From the NCBI GenBank assembly GCA_017995875.1, contig JAGOIB010000005.1, positions 13,401-37,050 of the forward strand: a stretch of DNA of 23,650 nucleotides, read 5' to 3'. Shown in pieces: positions 14,880-23,602 of the stretch. Made by a program: the position numbers and the translations under genes. This DNA comes from Saprospiraceae bacterium (lineage in GTDB: Bacteria > Bacteroidota > Bacteroidia > Chitinophagales > Saprospiraceae). Below the pieces are notes generated by a model that had not been told where the DNA came from, searched no databases, and saw only the letters and a program-made list of their open reading frames with translations. Position 1 is the first letter of the stretch; every line of letters starts with the position of its first letter.

Positions 14880-17800
14880 ATGAAATACCCAATTGCACTA
14901 GTGCTGGTAGCCGTATGTTGTATATGGTTTGCCTGCAAGACAAAACCAGATCCCTTGACACCTCCTGTACACTATGATTCCGTCATGGTAGATAAAATGT
15001 GGAAGAAGATTGATTCTCTTGAACAAAAAGGTTTACTAACCTCCGCGCTGGAAGAGGTAAGAAAAATCAAACAAGTTGCTTTATCCGGCAATGAATCGGG
15101 AAACCTGGTGAAGGCCATCCTTTATGAGAATAAATATCTCAATCAGTTAGAAGAAGATTCCTCTATTAATGCGCTGAGCCGTGCTGAGCAGGAAATGGAA
15201 ACTTATCCTGAACCCGCGAAATCCGTGATGCATTCCCTTGCTGCTCAATGGTACACACAATACCTTCAGTCGCATTTGTGGGAGATGAGAAACAGGACAG
15301 AGTTTGGCGGACCTGCCGGACCTGATATTCGCACCTGGGGGATACGGCATTTTACCGATAAGATTCAACAACACTACACACAATCTATCCAATGGGAAGG
15401 TTTGCGAACAGCTAAGGTTACTGATTACGAAGTTCTTCTCACAGAGCAGCAAAAAACAGATGATCTCCGGCCTTTCTTATACGATATTCTCATGCATCGT
15501 GCCCTTGACTTTTTCTCAGGGACAGAAACATTTCTTACAAAGCCGGTGTATGATTTCGTCCTTACAGATCCTCTTGCCTTTTCGCCAGCGAGATCGTTTA
15601 TTGGCCACGCATTTCCATCCTCAGACTCAGTATCACAGACATGGCAGGCATTACAGTGGTTCCAGCAGCTATTGGCATTCCGACTGTCAGATAGCGAACA
15701 TAAAGCAGCGTTGCTGGATGCCGACCTGAAACGACTTCGCTTTGTCTATGAGCATATTATTATTGATGGTAAAGATTCCCTTTATGCAAATGCTTTGGAT
15801 AATTTGTCCGCTAGTCATGGCAATGAACCTGAATCAGCCCTTGTTGATTATTACAGGGCTGAATTGCTCATGCAACAGGCAGGTCAATGGTCCAGTGACA
15901 AGGATGCCGAACATCGTCTTGACTATAACAAGGCATATGAAATTTGCCGTAAGGCGATAGATCGTTTTCCGGAGGCGTATGGAAGTCAGTTGTGTAAAAC
16001 ACTAATTCAGCAAATTGAACAGAAGTCTATTTCTGCATCTGTTGAATCCATCAATCTCCCAAATGAAGATATTTTAACCCAACTCACCTATCGCAATCTT
16101 TCTTCTGTTTACCTAAAAGTCGTAAAGTTGCCTGAATCCATCAGACGCTGGCGTGGAGAGTCATGGGATGGTGAGGAAGCGTTGCGCAAGCTAAACCAAC
16201 TTACCCCGATAAAATCATGGGAGCAGCCAATTGACAATGGTGGAGATCATCAATCGCATACGACCGAAGTGGCCATACCTGCTTTGTCATTTGGTCATTA
16301 TGCATTAGTGATATCCGACGGAGCAAGTTTTGAAAGTAATAAGACAACGACGGGTGCGATCATGTTTACGGTATCAGAATTGTCTTACTGGCTGATTGAT
16401 AACAGAGGCCAGAATCAGGAAGCTGCTATCGTCAACAGACGAACAGGATTACCGGTTCAAGGTGTCAAGGCTGAATTTATTGCTTATGAGTATAATGCAA
16501 GCAGGAGACGTCAGGAAGAGTTTAAATTGGGAGAAGCAATCAGTGATGTAAATGGTTGGGTTATGGTGCCAAGCCAAAATCAAAGGAATATTTCCTTGCG
16601 ACTCACTAAAGGACAAGATGAATTATTTCCAGAGGATTCATATTATACCTATCAATACGGAGGACAATCCAACGCGAATCCGACAACCTTATTTTTTAGT
16701 GACAGAGCGATTTACAGGCCAGGGCAAAAGATATTTTTTAAAGGGTATGCATTGGAGTTTGATAAAAGCCAGATGCCATCCATTGTAACCAATAAAAAGG
16801 TCGAGATCATTTTATATGATGCTAACGGACAGGAAGTAACCAAACAATCCCTTACGTCAAATGCGTATGGCACTTTCTTCGGCCATTTTGATTTGCCGTC
16901 GGGTGGGCTGACAGGTCAAATGTCCATTTCTTCAAGCCATGGGGCGAGTCGACACTATTTCCAGGTTGAAGAATATAAACGTCCAAAATTTGAAGTCACT
17001 TTTGATACACTCAAGGATATTGTTCGGTTGAATGAATCAGTAACCGTTCGTGGAAATGCAAAAGATTATGCGGGCAGTTTCGTTTCCGGAGCCAAGGCTG
17101 GTTATAGAGTAGAGCGCGTTTCTTATCGGCCATGGTGGTATGGCTATTGGAAAGGATATTGGCCATCACAGGAAGATCGTCAGGTTTTAGCTGTTGGTCA
17201 GGGCATGACAAAGGATGATGGAAGTATTGACATCACCTTCGAAGCAAAAGGCAAACCAGGTGGTGATCCGGATCTCATGTACAGGTTTGAAATAACACTT
17301 TTCATTACTGATATCACCGGTGAGAGCCATGAGGCAACTAAGTCCATTGTATTAAATAAGCAAGGTTATGAAGTCAATATCAAGCTTGCAGAAAAAACTT
17401 CCGTTGACAGCCTCACACAAGTTATTATAACTTCTCAAAATAGTGATGGTGCAAATGTTAAAGTGAAGGGTGATGTTGAGGTTTCCTTGTTGGAAAGCCC
17501 CAACCAAAACAAACGCACCAGACTATGGGCGTCTCCTGATATACTGACGATTCCGCAAGGGGACTACGCCGCTAAATTTTCTAATTATGCCCTTCCTGGT
17601 AAAGAACAAATGTCTTCATGGTCTGTCAAAAGCGTTGTCGGCAAAAAATCTGTGACAATTGATGGATCAGGCAAAATGGATCTGAGTTCATTGATATCAA
17701 AGCCAGGATACTATAAAATAGATTGGACCTGGAAAGATGATTTTGGAAAAGTGTTGAATATCACCCAATACATAATGGCCTATGCGTCCAATCAACTTTT

Positions 17801-20800
17801 GCCTGGCTTTGAGGTTGTGCAAATAGCCTCACCGGACAGGAATTTTGAGCCTGGAGATAATATTGCTTTCAATTTGCTCACAGGGTTGACATCTCCTCCA
17901 AAATCCATAAGGATTATTGAACGGCGCCTCAGTTCACCGGTGCGGAATTGGATAAACTTGCCTGTACAAAATGATCTTAGTATCAAGGTGAGTGAAGAAG
18001 ATCGGGGAGGAATATACGTGCATCATCTCACTGTTTACAACAATCGTTTTTTCAATGAACAAACACTGCTGAGGGTACCATGGACCAATAAGGATTTGAA
18101 TGTTTCCCTAAAATCATGGCGTGATAAAGTTGAGCCCGGCGATGAAGAAACATGGACCTTGACGGTGGAAGGTCAAAAGCATGAGAAGGTTACAGCCGAA
18201 ATGTTGTTAAGTATGTACGATGCTTCATTGGATGCTTTTGTTCCGCATCAATGGCAAATGAGTTTGTATCCTTCTACAGCTTCAAAGCTGATTATCCATA
18301 ACACCCAACCAAACCCTGTCAATTATTGGGGTCTGTCCTATCATTGGGATCAGAACATGCAGGATGTGCCATGGCGACAATACAGGGATATCAACTTGTA
18401 CGGCTATTTTCCGGAAGGTGGATATTATCCTCGTGGTCGTGGAGGAGTGAGATATAAAGGTGAAACGGATATAATGATGCAGGCCAATGAATCTATGCCT
18501 GCACCGTCTTCAGTCATGGATGGAGTTCCGGTTAAAAAGGATGCATCTGAAAAGAAAGATAATGAAGGGGTTGAGGCTCCAATAGAAAAGCCATCAACAC
18601 CATCATTGAGATCAGCACTTGATGAAACAGTATTCTTCTACCCTCAGATCAATACAGATGATCAGGGTAAATTGACGTTCACGTTCAAGATGAAAGAAGG
18701 TTTAACCCGATGGAAGTTTCAGGCATTGGCACATACAAAGGATTTAGCTTTTGGTTTAACCCAAGCTGAAGTTGTCACACAAAAACAATTGATGGTCTTT
18801 CCTAATCCTCCAAGGTTCTTTAGGGAAGGTGATACCATTGCATTCCAGGTGAAAGTCACTAATCTCACTGATCAGTTGCAGACAGGCAAAGTCAGTCTGA
18901 AACTTATGGATGCATTTTCAAATGAAGATGTCTCATCTGCCTGGAAAATAGCACCTGTAGAACAATCTATTCAAATAGCTTCAAAGGGATCAACTCCGGC
19001 AGCATGGACATTACAGGTTCCTTCAGGATGGAGCAGACCTGTAAAATATCAGGTTTCTGCCTCCGCAGGAGCTAATACAGATGGTGAAGAATCCTTACTG
19101 CCTGTGGTGACCAATAGAGTATTGATCACCGAAACATTACCCTTACCTATAAAGGCAAACGAAACAAGGACATTTGTCTTCAAATCAATGCTTGACAACA
19201 GGACATCCACTACCTCTGACCATCAGTATGTAGTAGAGATGACGACTTCACCCGCTTGGTATGCGGTTCAGGCATTGCCGTATCTGATGGAGTACCCACA
19301 TGAATGTGCAGAACAGATCTTCAGTAGGATGTTTGCCAATTCACTGGCTACACATATAGCCAATAAATATCCTGCTATCAAACAGGTGTATGATGGTTGG
19401 AGAATGTCCGGCGATGATGCCCTTGTAAGTAATCTTGAAAAGAATAAGGATCTCAAATCTGCTTTGCTGGATGAGACACCATGGGTGAGGGATGCGATGG
19501 GGGAGACTCAACAAAAGAAAGATATCGCATTGCTTTTTGATGCAAATCGTTTAAGGTATGAAACGCAGCAATCCCTGGATCGTCTGCGTCAAATGCAAAT
19601 GTCAAATGGAGGATTTCCCTGGTTTCCGGGTGGAAGAGACAATTGGTATATCACTCAATATATAGCTGAAGGATTTGGTCACCTCAATAAGCTTGGTGTT
19701 GAATTACCTTCCGGTAATGGAAATGATATCATACAGCGAGCCATACCGTATCTCGATGCGAGAATGATTGAATGGTACGATGAGTTAAAGCGACTTGAAG
19801 CTGCAGGAAAACTCAAAATGAGTGATCAGCAGATCACTTCGATACAAATCCACTATCTGTATACGCGTTCATTTTTTCCTGAATTGGATCACACTGCAAA
19901 GCTGGATGAAATCAACAACTATCTGCGCGCTCAGTATGAAGCCTATTGGTTAAAGCAGGGTATCTATGACCAGGGACTTATGGCACTGGGAAGTTTCAGG
20001 ATGTGGCCTGGAGCAACAGTGTCAAAAGAAATACTTGCATCTCTTCGCCAACGGACTATAGTTCATGAAGAATTGGGACGTTACTGGAAATTGTCCCCAG
20101 GTTACCAGTGGAACGAAGCTCCTGTAGAACTCCAGTCGTTGATGATTGAATTGTATCAGGATATGGATGTACCTCAGGCTGAAATAGATGAGCTCCGTGT
20201 TTGGTTGCTGAAACAAAAACAAACCACTCAGTGGAAAACAACAAAGGCTACTGCGTCTGCCATTTATGCATTATTGATTCACCCTGACACCTGGTTGCAG
20301 TCCATAGGCGTTGTCAGTGTTAAATTGGGTTCAAAGGAAGTAATTGGAAATTCAACACCTGTTGAATCAGGAACTGGATATGTGAAGAAATCCTGGAGTG
20401 GAAATGATATTCAGAAAGATTGGTCAAGCATTACTGTGACAAATCCAAATAACCACATTGCCTGGGGAGGTGTTTATTGGCAGTATTGGGAGGACATTGA
20501 CAAAGTCAAATCAACTGTTGAAAATAACCCGTTGAAAGTAACCCGATCCTTGCTGATCGCTGTGGATGGCGACAGGGGAACACAAACGAAAACAGCTCCT
20601 TCAAGATCTTTGAAAGTCGGTGATAAATTAATAGTCCGGTTGACCATTGAAACTGACAGGGCTATGGAATTTGTTCATCTGAAGGACTTGAGGGCGTCCG
20701 GATTTGAGCCAATGGATGTGTTGAGTGGTTACAGATGGAATGGTGGACTTGGCTATTATCAGAGTACAAAGGATTTGGCCACACATTTCTTTATTGATTA

Positions 20801-20951
20801 CCTGCCCCGTGGTAAATTTGTCATCGAGTATACGGTGACAGTAGCGCAGGCCGGATCGTACAGTGAAGGATTGGCAACATTACAATGTATGTATGCTCCG
20901 GAATTCGGAAGTCATAGTGAAGGAAGCAGAATTACAGCGACAAAAAATTAA
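14880..20951 (+). CDS. Bacterial alpha-2-macroglobulin with intact thioester
   Basis: A 2023-residue envelope protein that would trap proteases: cleavage of a bait exposes an internal thioester that links covalently to the attacker. The N-terminal hydrophobic signal reaches Cys19 (WFAC, an imperfect lipobox), so it is probably lipid-anchored. Residues about 30-390 are helical. The MG2 region starts near 605 (SDRAIYRPGQKIFFKGYAL). A charged, proline-rich linker at about 1200-1245 could act as bait. The A2M middle domain starts near 1248 (LDETVFFYPQ). The thioester is Cys1476-Ala-Glu-Gln1479 in YPHECAEQIFSRMF, leading into the thioester domain, with a C-terminal receptor-like domain from about 1914. 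The frame is open throughout, with no frameshift. The usual partner, penicillin-binding protein 1C, is absent from this window. Confidence 0.93.
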   Translation: MKYPIALVLVAVCCIWFACKTKPDPLTPPVHYDSVMVDKMWKKIDSLEQKGLLTSALEEVRKIKQVALSGNESGNLVKAILYENKYLNQLEEDSSINALSRAEQEMETYPEPAKSVMHSLAAQWYTQYLQSHLWEMRNRTEFGGPAGPDIRTWGIRHFTDKIQQHYTQSIQWEGLRTAKVTDYEVLLTEQQKTDDLRPFLYDILMHRALDFFSGTETFLTKPVYDFVLTDPLAFSPARSFIGHAFPSSDSVSQTWQALQWFQQLLAFRLSDSEHKAALLDADLKRLRFVYEHIIIDGKDSLYANALDNLSASHGNEPESALVDYYRAELLMQQAGQWSSDKDAEHRLDYNKAYEICRKAIDRFPEAYGSQLCKTLIQQIEQKSISASVESINLPNEDILTQLTYRNLSSVYLKVVKLPESIRRWRGESWDGEEALRKLNQLTPIKSWEQPIDNGGDHQSHTTEVAIPALSFGHYALVISDGASFESNKTTTGAIMFTVSELSYWLIDNRGQNQEAAIVNRRTGLPVQGVKAEFIAYEYNASRRRQEEFKLGEAISDVNGWVMVPSQNQRNISLRLTKGQDELFPEDSYYTYQYGGQSNANPTTLFFSDRAIYRPGQKIFFKGYALEFDKSQMPSIVTNKKVEIILYDANGQEVTKQSLTSNAYGTFFGHFDLPSGGLTGQMSISSSHGASRHYFQVEEYKRPKFEVTFDTLKDIVRLNESVTVRGNAKDYAGSFVSGAKAGYRVERVSYRPWWYGYWKGYWPSQEDRQVLAVGQGMTKDDGSIDITFEAKGKPGGDPDLMYRFEITLFITDITGESHEATKSIVLNKQGYEVNIKLAEKTSVDSLTQVIITSQNSDGANVKVKGDVEVSLLESPNQNKRTRLWASPDILTIPQGDYAAKFSNYALPGKEQMSSWSVKSVVGKKSVTIDGSGKMDLSSLISKPGYYKIDWTWKDDFGKVLNITQYIMAYASNQLLPGFEVVQIASPDRNFEPGDNIAFNLLTGLTSPPKSIRIIERRLSSPVRNWINLPVQNDLSIKVSEEDRGGIYVHHLTVYNNRFFNEQTLLRVPWTNKDLNVSLKSWRDKVEPGDEETWTLTVEGQKHEKVTAEMLLSMYDASLDAFVPHQWQMSLYPSTASKLIIHNTQPNPVNYWGLSYHWDQNMQDVPWRQYRDINLYGYFPEGGYYPRGRGGVRYKGETDIMMQANESMPAPSSVMDGVPVKKDASEKKDNEGVEAPIEKPSTPSLRSALDETVFFYPQINTDDQGKLTFTFKMKEGLTRWKFQALAHTKDLAFGLTQAEVVTQKQLMVFPNPPRFFREGDTIAFQVKVTNLTDQLQTGKVSLKLMDAFSNEDVSSAWKIAPVEQSIQIASKGSTPAAWTLQVPSGWSRPVKYQVSASAGANTDGEESLLPVVTNRVLITETLPLPIKANETRTFVFKSMLDNRTSTTSDHQYVVEMTTSPAWYAVQALPYLMEYPHECAEQIFSRMFANSLATHIANKYPAIKQVYDGWRMSGDDALVSNLEKNKDLKSALLDETPWVRDAMGETQQKKDIALLFDANRLRYETQQSLDRLRQMQMSNGGFPWFPGGRDNWYITQYIAEGFGHLNKLGVELPSGNGNDIIQRAIPYLDARMIEWYDELKRLEAAGKLKMSDQQITSIQIHYLYTRSFFPELDHTAKLDEINNYLRAQYEAYWLKQGIYDQGLMALGSFRMWPGATVSKEILASLRQRTIVHEELGRYWKLSPGYQWNEAPVELQSLMIELYQDMDVPQAEIDELRVWLLKQKQTTQWKTTKATASAIYALLIHPDTWLQSIGVVSVKLGSKEVIGNSTPVESGTGYVKKSWSGNDIQKDWSSITVTNPNNHIAWGGVYWQYWEDIDKVKSTVENNPLKVTRSLLIAVDGDRGTQTKTAPSRSLKVGDKLIVRLTIETDRAMEFVHLKDLRASGFEPMDVLSGYRWNGGLGYYQSTKDLATHFFIDYLPRGKFVIEYTVTVAQAGSYSEGLATLQCMYAPEFGSHSEGSRITATKN

Positions 20952-20963
20952 TTGATTAGCAAA

Positions 20964-21055
20964 AGAATGATCAAGGTAAAATTTGGGATTTCAAACCTTC
21001 AGGCGCTTGTGAATTATTCAGTAGGATAACGATTGATCGCCCCTGAGATCATTCT
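20964..21055. repeat. 9-bp inverted repeat in the gap before the DUF697 gene
   Basis: AGAATGATC (20964-20972) and GATCATTCT (21047-21055) are perfect complements separated by 74 bases. A smaller nested pair, CCCCTGA (21040-21046) and TTAGGGG (21064-21070), overlaps the right arm, giving two mutually exclusive pairings. The intergenic region is 185 bases long and has no clear terminator or consensus promoter. Confidence 0.3.
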
Positions 21056-21136
21056 AGTCGAAATTAGGGGTTGATGAGTCGCGAAAATCCCTGATATTCG
21101 GGTAGTTTGAACGTCGAACATTAAAACACACAGAAT

Positions 21137-21748
21137 ATGTCAGAAGAAACTGAAAGAGAAAAACATGCGGATACGATCATAAAAAATCATATCATCTGGT
21201 CGATGGGTGCCGGTTTGATTCCTGTTCCTATCGTTGATTTTTTTGCAGTGAGCGGTATTCAGCTGGATATGATCCGTCAGCTATGCAAGTTGTATGATCA
21301 GGATTTCAGGGAATCGGAAGGTAAAGCTATCATCACCAGTCTGACTGGCTCAGGCCTGGCAAGGATGGGGGCAAAAGCGATGATCAAATTTATTCCCGGT
21401 ATAGGATCAGTGATCGGTGGCGTCACCATGGCGCTGTTGGCCGGAGCATCGTCGTATGCTCTTGGAGAAGTATTTAAGAAGCACTTTTCTACAGGAGGCA
21501 CCTTTCTTGATTTCGATCCCAAACGCCTCAAAAAGATGTACAATGAGAAATTTGAGAAAGGAAAGAAAGTAGCAGAGCAGTTGAAAAAAGAACAGGATAG
21601 AAAAAGGGAAGCTGCTGAACAAGCTATGGATGGTAAGACTTCAGGAAAAATGGTGGATAAACTGAAGGAACTCGCTGAATTGAAACGCGAAGGACTTATC
21701 ACCGAGCAGGAATTTGCAGCAATGAAGAAGAAGCTTATCGGGGAATAA
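21137..21748 (+). CDS. DUF697-type membrane-associated protein with C-terminal SHOCT domain
   Basis: A 203-residue protein. The N-terminal half resembles DUF697 (YcjF/TIGR01620-type): HADTIIKNHIIWSMGAGLIPVPIVDFFAVSGIQLDMIRQLCKLY (10-53), then two hydrophobic stretches at about 82-108 with FIPGIGSVIGGVTMALLAGASSYALG. A long basic coiled region (128-165) leads to a SHOCT motif at 172-202: DKLKELAELKREGLITEQEFAAMKKKLIGE. SHOCT segments are short C-terminal helical modules thought to mediate oligomerisation; DUF697 has been tied to small GTPase-related proteins in other bacteria, but no GTPase lies here. Function is unknown. The ATG at 21137 is used. Two hairpins, the second a terminator, follow. 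Confidence 0.85.
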   Translation: MSEETEREKHADTIIKNHIIWSMGAGLIPVPIVDFFAVSGIQLDMIRQLCKLYDQDFRESEGKAIITSLTGSGLARMGAKAMIKFIPGIGSVIGGVTMALLAGASSYALGEVFKKHFSTGGTFLDFDPKRLKKMYNEKFEKGKKVAEQLKKEQDRKREAAEQAMDGKTSGKMVDKLKELAELKREGLITEQEFAAMKKKLIGE

Positions 21749-21781
21749 CCAGGTAAGTAGCGGTTATGTAAATTCCTTCAG

Positions 21782-21800
21782 GTTAAATGCCTGATTTAAC
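21782..21800 (+). other. Small hairpin downstream of the DUF697-SHOCT gene
   Basis: GTTAAAT (21782-21788), loop GCCTG, ATTTAAC (21794-21800) form a perfect 7-bp A/T-rich stem followed by TTT. It precedes the stronger terminator by 27 bases and may stabilise the mRNA end or be a weak first terminator. Confidence 0.45.
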
Positions 21801-21827
21801 TTTCCATTGTGAATTATACTAATTGGG

Positions 21828-21855
21828 CTCCGAAGTGAATTGCTTCGGAGTTTTT
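21828..21855 (+). terminator. Rho-independent terminator
   Basis: CTCCGAAG (21828-21835), loop TGAATTG, CTTCGGAG (21843-21850) and a run of five T. It should end the DUF697-SHOCT transcript. The next gene begins 58 bases later and therefore needs its own promoter, which I could not identify. Confidence 0.85.
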
Positions 21856-21912
21856 AACTTTGGCTTTCGACCTTGAAGGTGGATAAGGACCATACATAAA
21901 TCATTGAGGACA

Positions 21913-23346
21913 ATGCGACATTTGATCAGCCTTTTTACTTTCTCAATACTATTTTGCACAAGTTTATTGGCTTCTGGAGACGGAGGTGGATACAGGATTG
22001 AGGTAGAGATAGAAAATTTTTCAGGAGACACGCTTGAATTGGGTTATTATTTCGGCAAAGCTCAATTTCTGAAAGACACCGCTTTGGTAGACAAGGGCAA
22101 GTTTATCTTTCAGGGTGAAGAGGAATTGGAACCTGGCGTTTATCTCCTTGTCATTCCTCCGGATAATAAGTTTATCCATGTATTGGTAACAACCGGTCAA
22201 CAGCGTTTTTCGCTTGCATTCGACCTTAATGATATTGTAAAATCAGCACGCTTTAAGGGTTCACCCGAGAATGATATCTACTACGAGTATCTGCGTAAAC
22301 TTGAAGAGCGTCGGCCACGCGCTGATGAATTAAAAAAGTTGATGGCAGAGGATTCTCTACAACGAGATACCTACAAAGCTGAATTAACCAGGATCGATGA
22401 GGATGTTAAAAAAATCCAGAGTGAAGTACTCAAGAAGTATCCCGAATCCTTTACGGCAATGCTGATAGCGGCAAACCAGGAATTGGACGTTCCTGATTTT
22501 ATGGAATATCCGGAAGCAGATCGCAAGCAGAAACAGTATGAATACTACCGTGCACATTATTATGATCATTTTGATATGAATGATCCAAGGGCAATGCGGT
22601 CTGGTATCATGCACACGAAGATTGATTTTTACCTACAGAAGCTGACGTACCAGGTACCCGATAGCCAGAGTGTGGCCATTGATTACCTGCTTTCAAAGAT
22701 GGACAAGAACCCTGAAGCTTTTCAATATTACCTCGTTCATTTTCTGAATGAATCTGCCCGTTCGAAAAGAATGGGTATGGATGCAGTCTATGTCCATCTT
22801 GTCGATACCTATTATGCAAAAGGCAAAGCTACCTGGATGGACAAGGAGCAATTGGACAAATTGATTGCCCAGGCAGAAACGATCAGGCCAACCCTGATTG
22901 GTAACATCGCACCTGATCTAACATTTATCAAAGAAGACGGATCACAGGTTAGTATCCATGGAATCAAATCGGATTATCTGGTATTGTTTTTCTGGGATCC
23001 TGAATGTGGTCATTGCAAGAAGCAAACTCCTTTTGTCGTTGATTTTTATAAAGCTTACAAGGAGAAGGGAGTTGAAGTGCTTTCCATATGTACAAAAACC
23101 GGTGCGGATATCTCTTCATGCTGGAGCACCATCAAGGAAAGAGGAATGGATATCTGGGTGAATGCCTCTGACCAATATCTCAGGAACCGCTATAAAACAA
23201 TCTATGATGTGAAAACTACACCACAGATCTTTATACTGGATAAGGATAAAAAAATCCTGGTGAAGAAGATTGCAGGGGAGGATTTGGTTCCTGTCATGGA
23301 AGAGATTCTCAAGAATGCTTCTGTTGTGAAAGAAGAGAATAAGTAA
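21913..23346 (+). CDS. Exported thioredoxin-like (TlpA/DUF4369-type) protein
   Basis: A 477-residue protein with a signal peptide (about 1-21, LISLFTFSILFCTSLLAS). A DUF4369-like beta domain follows (about 25-120: YRIEVEIENFSGDTLELGYY, GVYLLVIPPDNKF), then a helical middle of the DUF5106 kind (about 125-330), then a thioredoxin domain from about 335 (IAPDLTFIKEDG). Its redox motif is WDPECGHCKK, Cys365-Gly-His-Cys368, with the cis-proline in VKTTPQIFILD. Such proteins reduce or isomerise disulfides in the periplasm and are abundant in Bacteroidota. I choose the ATG at 21913, with GAGG five bases upstream, over an in-frame TTG at 21904. A heptanucleotide array starts on the very next base after its stop. 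Confidence 0.92.
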   Translation: MRHLISLFTFSILFCTSLLASGDGGGYRIEVEIENFSGDTLELGYYFGKAQFLKDTALVDKGKFIFQGEEELEPGVYLLVIPPDNKFIHVLVTTGQQRFSLAFDLNDIVKSARFKGSPENDIYYEYLRKLEERRPRADELKKLMAEDSLQRDTYKAELTRIDEDVKKIQSEVLKKYPESFTAMLIAANQELDVPDFMEYPEADRKQKQYEYYRAHYYDHFDMNDPRAMRSGIMHTKIDFYLQKLTYQVPDSQSVAIDYLLSKMDKNPEAFQYYLVHFLNESARSKRMGMDAVYVHLVDTYYAKGKATWMDKEQLDKLIAQAETIRPTLIGNIAPDLTFIKEDGSQVSIHGIKSDYLVLFFWDPECGHCKKQTPFVVDFYKAYKEKGVEVLSICTKTGADISSCWSTIKERGMDIWVNASDQYLRNRYKTIYDVKTTPQIFILDKDKKILVKKIAGEDLVPVMEEILKNASVVKEENK

Positions 23347-23386
23347 GTTAGTAGTTAGTAGTTAGTAGTTAGTAGTTAGTAGTTAG
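23347..23386 (+). repeat. Heptanucleotide tandem array (GTTAGTA)
   Basis: Five exact GTTAGTA units (23347-23381) plus a partial GTTAG. The array begins on the first base after the TAA stop of the thioredoxin-like gene. Confidence 0.95.
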
Positions 23387-23414
23387 TTTCGAGTTTCGAG
23401 TGGCGAGTTTCGAG
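23387..23414 (+). repeat. Heptanucleotide tandem array (TTTCGAG)
   Basis: Four units: TTTCGAG, TTTCGAG, TGGCGAG, TTTCGAG. It abuts the GTTAGTA array without a gap; together with the last seven bases of the GTTAGTA array it makes copy B (23381-23414) of the 34-base composite also found at positions 1-34. Confidence 0.95.
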
Positions 23415-23473
23415 ATGATTGAATTGTGTACGAGTTGGGGTTGACCAAACTTCATTTATAAATCGAAAATTTT

Positions 23474-23513
23474 AAGTCCCCTTTAGGGGATTTAGGGGCA
23501 AATCGTAAATCGT
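23474..23513 (+). repeat. Intergenic repeat with CCCCTTTAGGGG hairpin and AAATCGT heptads, copy 1
   Basis: It starts AAGTCCCCTTTAGGGG, continues with a further TTAGGGG, and ends in two AAATCGT units. Copy 2 begins at 23603 with one extra A. The 304 bases from 23347 to the window end contain no gene I can support, only this repeat mosaic. Confidence 0.9.
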
Positions 23514-23538
23514 CATTTCGACTCCGCTCAATGACCGG
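23514..23538 (+). repeat. Dispersed intergenic repeat (TTTCGACTCCGC type), copy 1
   Basis: CATTTCGACTCCGCTCAATG followed by ACCGG. The 16 bases TTTCGACTCCGCTCAA (23516-23531) recur at 23570-23585 with one mismatch. I recall this word as common in intergenic DNA of Bacteroidota genomes; that is from memory and unchecked. Confidence 0.7.
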
Positions 23539-23569
23539 AAGATTTTTCCTGGTAGCTGGGAAAGGATTG

Positions 23570-23585
23570 TTTCGACTCCGCGCAA
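23570..23585 (+). repeat. Dispersed intergenic repeat (TTTCGACTCCGC type), copy 2
   Basis: TTTCGACTCCGCGCAA, 15 of 16 bases identical to 23516-23531. The similarity stops at both sides, so it is a short or decayed copy. Confidence 0.65.
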
Positions 23586-23602
23586 CAAAGAAGAAAGATG
23601 TC

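Noticed and set aside
21103..21109. TAGTTTG before the DUF697 gene as a -7 promoter element
   Set aside because: It is one base short of TAnnTTTG and has no TTTG upstream at the right spacing.
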